Below, one piece after another: positions 1-6,200 of a DNA stretch of 6,997 bases; within the stretch, counting starts at the first letter, position 1, and the number at the start of each line of letters is the position of its first letter. The notes below the pieces were generated by a model. That model saw nothing but the letters and a program-made list of their open reading frames with translations, was not told the DNA's origin and did no database searches. The translations under genes were made by a program, and so were the position numbers. Source of the stretch: Beijerinckiaceae bacterium (GTDB lineage Bacteria; Pseudomonadota; Alphaproteobacteria; Rhizobiales; Beijerinckiaceae); NCBI GenBank assembly GCA_947458675.1, contig CANHAW010000108.1, forward strand, positions 1-6,997. Direction: 5' to 3'.

Positions 1-514
1 GAGACCCATGTGACATGCCATCGGTGAGTGCGATGGCCGCGCCAGACGAAGATCCGCCCGGAACGCGACCGGTTTCACGGTCGAAGGCGCTTTTCGGCGT
101 ACCGTAATGGGGATTGATGCCGACGCCTGAAAAAGCAAATTCAGTCATATTGGTGCGGCCGATCACAATCAGACCCGCTGCCTTCCAGCGCGCAATTGCT
201 GTCGCATCTGCGACGGCAGGTTTTGCATTGGCCAGAACCGTGGAGCCTGAGCGCGTGATCTCTCCTTCAAGATCGAAGAGATCCTTGATGGAGACTGGTA
301 TGCCGGCGTAAGGCGAGGGCGCCTGGCCGTTCTTGCGCAAGACATCCATCGCCTGTGCGCAAGCGAGTGCTTTTTCGCCCGCCACGTTGAGAAAGGTGCG
401 GGAACCTTCCCCAGCCGGATTTTTAATGGCTACAAGACATTCTTCGACGAGCTTTTGGCTCGTCGTTTGTCCCTTGGCCAAAGCCATGGCGATATTTTCG
501 ATCGTTGCAGCCAT
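1..514 (-). CDS. Amidase-signature hydrolase, N-terminal part (3' end outside window)
   Basis: This is the N-terminal ~171 residues of an amidase-signature (AS) enzyme, a family that hydrolyses carboxamides to acid and ammonia or amine in the cytoplasm. Visible are the catalytic lysine in GIPVSIKDLF (about K77), the RTNMTEFAFSG stretch, and the PGGSSSGAA loop with the cis-serine (about S155). The nucleophilic serine would lie just past the window edge, so activity cannot be judged. The Lys to cis-Ser spacing is about 78 residues against 69 in the other amidase of this operon, so the two are not recent duplicates. The ATG at 514 is chosen because AAGGA lies 11 nt upstream. An ATG at 526, two bases after the cupin stop, would add four residues but leaves no room for a ribosome-binding site. 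It is the last visible gene of the operon. The family is sure, the substrate unknown. Confidence 0.93.
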   Translation of the reverse strand, partial: MAATIENIAMALAKGQTTSQKLVEECLVAIKNPAGEGSRTFLNVAGEKALACAQAMDVLRKNGQAPSPYAGIPVSIKDLFDLEGEITRSGSTVLANAKPAVADATAIARWKAAGLIVIGRTNMTEFAFSGVGINPHYGTPKSAFDRETGRVPGGSSSGAAIALTDGMSHGS

Positions 515-528
515 TTTGCGCGCCATCC

Positions 529-909
529 TTACGTCGGGTCGAAATAATGAATCTCGAGGAGGAGACAGCCTTTCTCAGATTTGAAAGGTCCATGATAGGC
601 CCCCGGCGGGCGGCAGGCATAGGTAAAGGGCGCAAAACTCTCGCCGCCATTGCCTTTGTCATCATTGCCGACGGTGAGATCGCCTGAGACGAGGAACACT
701 TCCTCCCAATATTCATGCACGAAAGGCGATGTTGTGTAGACGCCGGGCAAAAACCGCAAAAGCCTTGTTCTGCTGCCGCGACGATTTTCCTCATCGAGCG
801 CGCCTGACAGGATTTTTTGCTGAATGCCGGATGGATAGCCCGGTGGGACTTCCCAACCAGCATTCATATCGAGTGTATGAAATTCATCATGCAGCTTGTT
901 GATAGCCAT
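529..909 (-). CDS. Small single-domain cupin protein
   Basis: A 126-residue protein with one cupin (beta-barrel) domain. Motif 1 is seen in the stretch PFVHEYWEEVFLVSGDL (H65, E69/E70, G76) and motif 2 in CRPPGAYHGPF (P102, G103, H106). H65, an E69/E70 glutamate and H106 could bind a metal. The usual second histidine of the HxH pair is tyrosine (Y67), so the metal site is reduced or altered. The layout recalls ChrR-like cupins, which include small enzymes and sensors. In a catabolic operon it might be a dioxygenase, isomerase or hydrolase accessory, but the sequence does not decide. The ATG at 909 has TGAGG 9 nt upstream. An in-frame ATG at 924 overlaps the stop of the preceding gene (ATGA) and would add five residues. 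The stop is just ahead of the downstream amidase, consistent with one transcript. Confidence 0.88.
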   Translation of the reverse strand: MAINKLHDEFHTLDMNAGWEVPPGYPSGIQQKILSGALDEENRRGSRTRLLRFLPGVYTTSPFVHEYWEEVFLVSGDLTVGNDDKGNGGESFAPFTYACRPPGAYHGPFKSEKGCLLLEIHYFDPT

Positions 910-920
910 GTTCTTCGACC

Positions 921-1865
921 TCATGAATTCCAGAAGCGCGACGAGCCGGTGGCGACGATTTTCTCATAGGCGGGCTCGCCTTCGAGAATGCCGTTTTCGC
1001 GGCAGAATTGATTCATGCCCTTCACAAATTCAGGGCTGATGCTTGGGTCGTAATAGGGCAGGTCGCGTTCGATCAGCCTTGCGATCAGGCTGGCTTCTGT
1101 TTCCGGGAACAGACGACGGCCAACCTCTGTCGCCAGCGAGACATCGGCTTTGAGTGCCTTTTGCGTGGCAACGATGGCGCGCACAGCAGCATCGGCAACT
1201 TCAGGCTCGCGCGCGATCAATGCATCGGAGGTAGCGACGCTGGCCATTGTATAATTGAAACAGCCTTTGGGGCCGTCGCCGCGGCGAATGTCGAGCACCA
1301 TTTTGCCAACGCCACGGGTGATGGCGACTTCAGCGCCCATGCCATTCGCCCAGAAGCCGTCGATCTTGCCCTCTTCAAGAGCCTTTGCAGCAAAGAGACC
1401 GAAATTGACAGTGACGCCGGGCTGGATCACAGCGCCAGGAACCGGTGCAATATCGATCTGATCGCGCTCGATGTCGTAACCGGCGTTGATGAGCAGACGC
1501 TTGAGACCCATATTGACCCAAGGCGCTGCACCGATCTTGCGGCCCTTGACCACATCAAGATCGTTGCGCTTTGGATCGATATCGGCGCGCATCACCAAGA
1601 ACCAATACATGCCTTGGCCCTGCGCGCAGAGGAGCTTGACGCCATCCCAATTCGGAAAAGCCGAAAGTGCGGAATGAGCCGAGCCGCCGACGAAATCGAT
1701 ATTGCCGTCGCGCAATTCCGCATAGCATTTATCGACCGGGTAAATCAGCTCAAGACCGACATCGAGTCCTTCCTTCTTGAAGAAGCCGAGCTCGACGGCT
1801 GCTGCAGCCGGAAAATAGGACGGCGAAATCAGATCGGGTATGGCGAGTTTCATACGTCGTGCCAT
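921..1865 (-). CDS. NMT1/THI5-like substrate-binding-fold protein without signal peptide
   Basis: This 314-residue protein has the two-lobed periplasmic-binding-protein fold of the NMT1/THI5 (SsuA-like) family. The N-terminus carries the family pattern SYFPAAAAVELGFFKKEGLDV, followed by RDGNIDFVGG and VKGRKIGAAPW in the first lobe and GKIDGFWANGMGAEVA in the second. Family members usually bind sulfonates, nitrate, pyrimidine precursors or aromatic acids for ABC uptake and carry an N-terminal export signal. Here the ATG at 1865, set by AGGAG 9 nt upstream, is followed at once by the first strand (MARRMKLAIPDL), with no hydrophobic leader or lipobox. The in-frame codons upstream also encode no leader. 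No permease or ATPase gene is in the window. The CCCFC motif of yeast Thi5 is not seen, so it is not that enzyme. It may be a cytoplasmic enzyme or ligand binder, as known for other proteins of this fold such as MqnA and MqnD, or a binding protein exported in some other way. Confidence 0.88.
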   Translation of the reverse strand: MARRMKLAIPDLISPSYFPAAAAVELGFFKKEGLDVGLELIYPVDKCYAELRDGNIDFVGGSAHSALSAFPNWDGVKLLCAQGQGMYWFLVMRADIDPKRNDLDVVKGRKIGAAPWVNMGLKRLLINAGYDIERDQIDIAPVPGAVIQPGVTVNFGLFAAKALEEGKIDGFWANGMGAEVAITRGVGKMVLDIRRGDGPKGCFNYTMASVATSDALIAREPEVADAAVRAIVATQKALKADVSLATEVGRRLFPETEASLIARLIERDLPYYDPSISPEFVKGMNQFCRENGILEGEPAYEKIVATGSSRFWNS

Positions 1866-1874
1866 TTTATGTGT

Positions 1875-1879
1875 CTCCT
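1875..1879 (-). promoter_or_regulatory. Ribosome-binding site AGGAG fixing the start of the binding-protein-like gene
   Basis: On the minus strand AGGAG stands 9 nt before the ATG at 1865. It matters because it supports the short N-terminus and so the absence of a signal peptide. Confidence 0.8.
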
Positions 1880-1902
1880 GCTTGAGAATTGTCGCGGATG
1901 AT

Positions 1903-2163
1903 TTACTGACCCTCGCGTGGTACCGGATCGTTCATGCCAACATCGGACCTGCGTCCCTTGATGAGTTCATCGGAGAACTCAAAATATTCGCTGCGCGTTG
2001 CCATTTCTGCCTGCCGCGCAAGATGCGGCGGCCAGACACCAAGATCATAGCCATGCCACGGCGCCTCTGGCTTGAGTGCCGGCAAGCCTGGACGCGTCGC
2101 AACTTCTTCCAGATATTTTTGGAGTGAAGCCGGGAGGTTCGATGTTTTGTCTTTGTCGAGCAC
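1903..2163 (-). CDS. Small 86-residue protein of unknown function (possible UbiD-tail-like protein)
   Basis: I do not recognise this protein with certainty. It is 86 residues, soluble, without cysteines, membrane segments or a signal peptide. The middle and C-terminal part has a patterned stretch, PWHGYDLGVWPPHLARQAE, then a helix ending in DELIKGRR. From memory this P-W-x-x-Y-x-L-G-x-W plus Ala/Arg-rich helix resembles the C-terminal tail of some UbiD-family aryl decarboxylases. That is a recollection, not a search result. It lacks the CxxC pattern I associate with the small D subunits of hydroxyarylic acid decarboxylases. Translation starts at GTG 2163, 12 bases after the stop of the preceding amidase, with AGGACGGAA ahead of it that overlaps that stop. 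The tight position inside the operon and the conserved-looking motif argue that it is a real gene and perhaps a small subunit of an enzyme encoded beside it. Confidence 0.75.
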   Translation of the reverse strand: MLDKDKTSNLPASLQKYLEEVATRPGLPALKPEAPWHGYDLGVWPPHLARQAEMATRSEYFEFSDELIKGRRSDVGMNDPVPREGQ

Positions 2164-2175
2164 GAGCGTTCCGTC

Positions 2176-3528
2176 CTAAGGAATTTTTATTTCGCCGATC
2201 AGGTCGACAATGGCGCCCGAGATGGAAAACAATTCTGCATCCATCCCGATGAATCCGAGTGTTTGAATGCCAAGCGGCAATCCGCCCACTGTTCCAATCG
2301 GTAGATTGATGGCTGGAACACCAAGCAGCGATCCGTGGACTGCATAGATTGGATCGCCAGTTGAGCTGAGGCCAAGCGGGGCGACATCGGGAGCAGACAA
2401 GGTGATGCATCCAGCCACTTCCGAGGCAAGAGCTGCATAGGCCTGTCTGATCTCGTGTCGTTTATGGAGATGGCGGCGATAATCTTCGACGCTCATCGCT
2501 TCAGCTTCCTGCAAGCGCTCAATCATCGATGCGCTGAGCTTGCTGGCATCACGATCGGCAAGCGTATTGATCGGCCAGCGCGATTCCCAAGCATTGACCG
2601 CGCGTGTCGTTGCAAGACAATCGTTAAGCGCATTCTCGAGAGTGTTGAGGGCCGCGCTTTCTTTGCGGGTCACGATCTTGACGCCCGCTTGACGCAGGCG
2701 CTCGATCGACGTTTGCATCAATTCACGTGCGCCCTTGCTGGCTTTCTCCCATCCCGGCGTTTCGAGATAGGCAAGTGCCGCAGGTTTAATGGAATCGGGA
2801 ATGACAGGTGGGCCGATGAGGCTGGGATGGCCGGGGTCGCCGCCGGTGCGCATGACGATTTCAATCGCCATCTGCCATGCATCCTCGAGAGATGCTGCAA
2901 GAACACCCTGACAGCTCTGGCTCATGAAATCGTGACTGCCGCCACGATTGATACCGCCCAGTGAGGGTTTGAAACCATACACGCCGCAATAGCTGGAGGG
3001 GCGAACGATTGAGCCGACAACCTGCGTACCGAGCGCGCCGGAAAACATGCCGCAGGCGACGCCCGCAGCAGACCCGCTGCTGGAGCCACCAGGCGTGCGC
3101 GCAAGATCATGCGGGTTACATGTCGGCCCCGGATGGCTGGCAGCAAATTCAGTCGTGACTGTTTTTCCGATAATGACGGCACCTGCCTCGCGCAAGGCAT
3201 GAACGGAGGCTGAATCGAAACCCGTCGAATGTCCCTCAAACAGCGGCGAGCCCATCTGTGTGGGCATGTTGGCTGTCTCGATAATGTCTTTGATACCGAC
3301 CGGCATGCCGTCAATCGAGGAGAGCGGTGCTCCAGCGTGCCAACGCTTCGAGCTCGCATCGGCAGCTTTGCGCGCCGATGCAAGATCCTTGACGACGAAT
3401 GCCTTCACATCGCCTTCGCGTGCATCGATTTCAGCGATACATTTTTCCAGAAATTCACGTGGGTTTGTGGCTCCGGAGGCGAAGCCACCCAGAGATTGGG
3501 CAAATGAGATTGACTTTGGTTGTGACAT
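2176..3528 (-). CDS. Amidase-signature hydrolase (complete)
   Basis: A complete 450-residue amidase-signature enzyme, of normal family length. The Ser-cisSer-Lys triad is present: K80 in GMPVGIKDIIE, S149 in TPGGSSSGSAAG, and nucleophile S173 in GTQVVGSIVRPSSYCG. The Lys-Ser-Ser spacing of 69 and 93 residues equals that of malonamidase E2 (K62, S131, S155). The segment before the nucleophile reads Q-V-V-G-S where most members have a small residue (Gly or Ala) before the final Gly, which may affect the oxyanion hole. No signal peptide is seen, so it is cytoplasmic, acting on an amide of unknown identity. The ATG at 3528 follows the monooxygenase stop by one base (TGAAATG) and has TGAGG 9 nt upstream. 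ATGs at 3543 and 3546 would overlap the previous gene and lack a good site. Coupling to the monooxygenase suggests its substrate comes from, or feeds, the ring hydroxylation step. Confidence 0.95.
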   Translation of the reverse strand: MSQPKSISFAQSLGGFASGATNPREFLEKCIAEIDAREGDVKAFVVKDLASARKAADASSKRWHAGAPLSSIDGMPVGIKDIIETANMPTQMGSPLFEGHSTGFDSASVHALREAGAVIIGKTVTTEFAASHPGPTCNPHDLARTPGGSSSGSAAGVACGMFSGALGTQVVGSIVRPSSYCGVYGFKPSLGGINRGGSHDFMSQSCQGVLAASLEDAWQMAIEIVMRTGGDPGHPSLIGPPVIPDSIKPAALAYLETPGWEKASKGARELMQTSIERLRQAGVKIVTRKESAALNTLENALNDCLATTRAVNAWESRWPINTLADRDASKLSASMIERLQEAEAMSVEDYRRHLHKRHEIRQAYAALASEVAGCITLSAPDVAPLGLSSTGDPIYAVHGSLLGVPAINLPIGTVGGLPLGIQTLGFIGMDAELFSISGAIVDLIGEIKIP

Positions 3529-3529
3529 T

Positions 3530-4756
3530 TCAGGAAGCCTCATCAAGCGTGATGGCGGCGGCGCGACGCTGCATGGAAATCATCGAACTGCGCAGAAGAT
3601 AGGCTTTGGCGCGAGCTGCATCTGAAGCTGTTTCTGACAGATCAGCGAGGACTTTCTTGCGCTCCTCAGGCTCACGCGTTTCCAGCTGCTTCTTGTTGGC
3701 AATCGACTGGGCCTGGACGAATTCAATCGACACGGTCTTGCGCTGCAGCGAGTAGAGATCGAGCAGACTGTCTGGCGCACCGCCGATCACCTGCACAAGT
3801 TTTTCGGAGAGATTGGCTGCATCCTGGAGCCCGCCATTCAGCCCCATGCCGCCGATCGAATTGTTCACATGTGCTGAATCGCCGGCAAGCAGGACACGGC
3901 CCTTGCGGAATGTCGAAGCGACACGCTGATGCACCGTGTAGAGATTGCGGTGAACAATGTCATAGGCTTTTGGATTGGGGAAGAACTTCTGCATGCGAGC
4001 GTGGACTTCCGTATCGCTCAGAAGATCGGCTTCGACCGCTTCAGCATCGGCCGGGAAAACAAGACGCCAGAGACCGGGCGGACCATCGGCTGCAACTTTG
4101 AAGCAATTGCACCATTCATCCGGGTCAGCGAAATAGGAACGGTAGCAATAGCCCAGTTCCTTGTTGAAATCGAAAGGTGTGGTGAGGACGAGAAAGCGTT
4201 CGGCCCACGTGAAACCCTCGAAGGCAATTCCGGCTGCCTTGCGAATGGTCGATCGTCCGCCATCCGCACCGATCAGCCACGCGCCATCATGACGCTCCAG
4301 TCCTTTTTTTGTTTCGACTGCGACCACAACGCGATTATCCATTTCCTCAATGCCGACGACGCGGTGATCGAAAAGGATTTCGACATTCGGCAATTCAAGG
4401 AGCCGTTTCATGATGATATTGGCTGTCTTGAACTGCTCGCATTGGATCACAAAAGGGTATTTGGTTTCGCTTTTGAGCATGTCGAGATCAAAGGTCGCAA
4501 CAAGCTCACCTGATGGCCGATCCCAGAATTGAAAAACGGGCGCCGTGAGGCCAACTTTCTGCATATCTTCGACAAGGCCTGCAGCGCCGAGAACTTCCAA
4601 GGTCGCGGGATGGGTCGTGGCTGCGCGCGGATCGGCTTGCAAGCTGCTGTTGGCATCGAAGACGCGCACCGGAATGCCCTGTTGCCCAAGAAGAAGCGCG
4701 CAGAACAGGCCGACCGGCCCGCCACCTGCAACAAGAACTGTCTGGTTCGACTTCAT
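3530..4756 (-). CDS. FAD-dependent aromatic-ring monooxygenase (group A flavoprotein)
   Basis: A 408-residue single-component flavin hydroxylase of the PHBH/UbiH/PheA superfamily, which uses NAD(P)H and O2 to hydroxylate, or sometimes open, aromatic rings. The N-terminal Rossmann motif is VAGGGPVGLFCALLLG (G11, G13, G16), ending in an acidic residue (VRVFD, D34) for the FAD ribose. R44 in DPRAATTHP is a typical FAD contact. The DG motif is GADGGRS (D165, G166) and the GD motif is LLAGDSAHVNNSIGG (G292, D293), followed by MGLNGGLQDAANL. The length fits the short class. The thioredoxin-like C-terminal domain of phenol hydroxylases is absent. Translation starts at ATG 4756 with AGGAG 9 nt and AGGA 4 nt upstream. 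The stop lies one base before the next amidase. Neighbours suggest a catabolic substrate, perhaps a hydroxylated aromatic or N-heteroaromatic acid, but the sequence does not reveal it. Confidence 0.95.
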   Translation of the reverse strand: MKSNQTVLVAGGGPVGLFCALLLGQQGIPVRVFDANSSLQADPRAATTHPATLEVLGAAGLVEDMQKVGLTAPVFQFWDRPSGELVATFDLDMLKSETKYPFVIQCEQFKTANIIMKRLLELPNVEILFDHRVVGIEEMDNRVVVAVETKKGLERHDGAWLIGADGGRSTIRKAAGIAFEGFTWAERFLVLTTPFDFNKELGYCYRSYFADPDEWCNCFKVAADGPPGLWRLVFPADAEAVEADLLSDTEVHARMQKFFPNPKAYDIVHRNLYTVHQRVASTFRKGRVLLAGDSAHVNNSIGGMGLNGGLQDAANLSEKLVQVIGGAPDSLLDLYSLQRKTVSIEFVQAQSIANKKQLETREPEERKKVLADLSETASDAARAKAYLLRSSMISMQRRAAAITLDEAS

Positions 4757-4760
4757 ATGA

Positions 4761-4770
4761 TCCTGCTCCT
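4761..4770 (-). promoter_or_regulatory. Double ribosome-binding site AGGAGCAGGA before the monooxygenase
   Basis: On the minus strand AGGAG (9 nt before the ATG at 4756) is followed by a second AGGA (4 nt before it). It is one of the strongest translation signals of the operon and sits right after the regulator gene. Confidence 0.7.
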
Positions 4771-4800
4771 TGATGTGCGCATTTCAAATGTTGCGCATCA
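4771..4800 (-). repeat. Imperfect dyad around the regulator stop codon
   Basis: The 30-base stretch is an imperfect inverted repeat. TGATG at 4771-4775 pairs with CATCA at 4796-4800, then come one mismatch and a GC/GC pair. Inside it lies CATTT-c-AAATG (4780-4790), an alternative short hairpin. It encloses the TGA stop of the GntR gene and ends directly ahead of the monooxygenase ribosome-binding site. It could be an intercistronic RNA structure or a second operator. There is no T-run, so it is not a standard terminator. Confidence 0.35.
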
Positions 4801-5485
4801 GATTATTGCGAAAATCTTCGATATGGGCCCGCATGGCAGCCTCGGCGGCGTCGGGGTTGCGCGCCTTGATGGCAGCCAATATTGCCTCGTGTTGTTCTTG
4901 GACATTGCGGTGATGGCCGGGCTTGTCGAGAGAAACAAACCAGAACCGCAATGAGCGATCATGGAGTTTGGCAAGGCAGTCTGCGAGGATATTGTTCTTT
5001 GATGCACGCGCCAGAACGCCGTGAAACTCACGATCGAGAAGCATCAATTCTTCACTGTTTCGCACATCGATCCATTGCGCCGAACGCGAGAGAATATCCT
5101 GCAATTGCAGGATTTCATGATGGTCCGCCCGCTCAGCCGCAAGTCTGACGCAGAAACTCTCGTTCAAAGCGCGGACTTCAACGATCTGTAGGATCTGGTC
5201 GAGGCTCAGCGGTTTTACGATGACGCCCTTGCGCGGCATGACATCGACCATGCCCTCAAGAGCAAGCCGCTCGATCGCCTGATGGACGGGTGTTCGCCCA
5301 ATGCCTATTTGGGCCGAGACCGCTGCTTCGTTGATATATTCCCCCGGCTGGAATGCGCAGGTGATAATTTTATGCTTGATCGTTTCATAGGCGGCATCGC
5401 GCAAGGATTGCGCCTCGCCGAAGGCAGCGATTGTCTCGCTCGCCCGCGGCATGGCAATTGCTGCATGCGCGCCCTTGGGTCTCAT
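4784..5485 (-). CDS. GntR-family transcriptional regulator, FadR/FCD subfamily
   Basis: A 233-residue repressor-type regulator. Residues ~27-95 form the GntR winged helix: SLRDAAYETIKHKI, then PGEYINEAAVSAQIGIGRTPVHQAIERLALEGMV with the recognition helix around 64-76, then the wing PRKGVIV. Residues ~100-230 form the all-helical FCD effector domain with the typical metal-ligand set D151, H155 (LDREFHGVLA), H199 (QHEAILAAI) and H221 (MRAHIEDF), which usually helps bind a carboxylate effector. It probably controls this operon and itself, since a dyad overlaps the promoter 0.7 kb upstream. The ATG at 5485 overlaps the stop of the preceding gene (ATGA). Neither this start nor the in-frame ATG at 5452 has a clear ribosome-binding site, so translation may depend on coupling. 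The family is sure; the effector is likely a pathway acid, which is inference. Confidence 0.95.
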   Translation of the reverse strand: MRPKGAHAAIAMPRASETIAAFGEAQSLRDAAYETIKHKIITCAFQPGEYINEAAVSAQIGIGRTPVHQAIERLALEGMVDVMPRKGVIVKPLSLDQILQIVEVRALNESFCVRLAAERADHHEILQLQDILSRSAQWIDVRNSEELMLLDREFHGVLARASKNNILADCLAKLHDRSLRFWFVSLDKPGHHRNVQEQHEAILAAIKARNPDAAEAAMRAHIEDFRNNLMRNI

Positions 5486-6159
5486 CCCAGCACCGGCAAT
5501 GTTTCAATTGTGTACTGGTGACGAATGGTGCGGCCAAGCACCGGATCGTGGATTTCGAATTCGAATCGTCCAGACGGTCGTATTCCGCCTTTTGCTGCAA
5601 ATGTCCCGCAGAACATGATTGTATTCTCGTCGAGGGCTGATTTTCCGTCGTAACCGGAGATCAATGTCTGCGGGTCAAGCATGGCTGCGACAGAGCCTTC
5701 CTGGTAGAGAACACGCTCGCCGTTCTCGCTGATCCATGACCGCATCACCAGCTGATCCCAATGGGAAACAATATCGGCATATCGCCAGAATTCAGCGCCA
5801 ACTGGCTTTTCGCACATTTGCTTTGAGACGGTGACATTATAGGTCTCGACCTGCCGGTCTGTGTGATCGGAACCCACGCCGACCCACAATTCGCCACCCC
5901 ATTGAGCCAGGACGAATTCCACTTCGCCGCTGGAATTTTCTCCGGTCGACTCAAGTCTGTCTGTCGTGGAAATTCTGCTGGCCGCGACACGGTAGTAGAC
6001 CGGTGTGCTGGCGGGGCGTGCGACGCCAAGTTCTTCCAGTTCGCGTATGTGCTTTTCAAGTGCGACGCGGTCGCGACCTGTCCATCCGGCGACGATTGCC
6101 TTTCGGACGTCAACGTCCTTCGGGTTGGCTTTTTTCAAATCGTGGAGCGTGACGTGCAT
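5482..6159 (-). CDS. DUF2848 family protein, probable FAH-superfamily fold
   Basis: A 225-residue protein that I recognise as DUF2848 from its block pattern: GWTGRD, SSGEVEFVL, GVGSDHTDRQVE, SKQMCEKPVG, MFCGTFAAKGGI and HDPVLGR. To my knowledge no member has an established reaction. The motif order parallels fumarylacetoacetate hydrolase (FAH) enzymes: E79-x-E81 and D98 for the metal, K113 after them, and GT185-186 with a Gly-rich loop where FAH proteins have GTPxGVG, followed by FEFEIHDPVLGR like the FAH strand ending in an ieglG-type turn. I therefore infer a metal-dependent hydrolase or decarboxylase of a carbonyl acid, in the cytoplasm. The ATG at 6159 is chosen over a TTG at 6174 because AGGGA lies 3 nt before it and nothing useful lies before the TTG. 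It is the first gene after the promoter and overlaps the regulator by 4 bp. Confidence 0.9.
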   Translation of the reverse strand: MHVTLHDLKKANPKDVDVRKAIVAGWTGRDRVALEKHIRELEELGVARPASTPVYYRVAASRISTTDRLESTGENSSGEVEFVLAQWGGELWVGVGSDHTDRQVETYNVTVSKQMCEKPVGAEFWRYADIVSHWDQLVMRSWISENGERVLYQEGSVAAMLDPQTLISGYDGKSALDENTIMFCGTFAAKGGIRPSGRFEFEIHDPVLGRTIRHQYTIETLPVLG

Positions 6160-6182
6160 CTGTCCCTGCCGCAATTGATCTA

Positions 6183-6200
6183 ACTGTGAAATATCACAGT
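6183..6200. promoter_or_regulatory. Perfect 18-bp dyad, candidate operator for the GntR regulator
   Basis: ACTGTGA-aata-TCACAGT has two perfect 7-bp arms. It covers the -10 box and the predicted start site of the leftward promoter, an ideal place for a repressor. The local GntR/FCD protein is the obvious candidate. The half-sites TGTGA/TCACA also recall CRP-family sites, but the 4-base spacer differs from the usual six, and the position over the -10 does not fit an activator. Confidence 0.65.

Noticed and set aside
423..863. Minus-strand open frame of 146 codons overlapping cupin and amidase
   Set aside because: It lies in another frame across two genes with clear motifs, and the product is low-complexity with no family pattern.
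921..1865. Thi5-type pyrimidine synthase
   Set aside because: The fold family fits, but the CCCFC motif of Thi5 is not in the sequence.
1008..1901. Long plus-strand open frame of 297 codons
   Set aside because: It lies wholly antisense to the well-supported binding-protein-like gene, has no family motif and has an uneven composition. It is a shadow of codon bias on the other strand.
1866..1902. Internal promoter in the widest intergenic gap of the operon
   Set aside because: The 37 bases hold a ribosome-binding site but no convincing -35/-10 pair.
3929..4513. Plus-strand open frame of 194 codons
   Set aside because: It is antisense to the FAD monooxygenase, with no recognisable domain.
6183..6200. 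CRP/FNR-type activator site
   Set aside because: TGTGA and TCACA are separated by four bases rather than six, and the site covers the -10 box, where an activator would not work. A repressor operator is a better reading.
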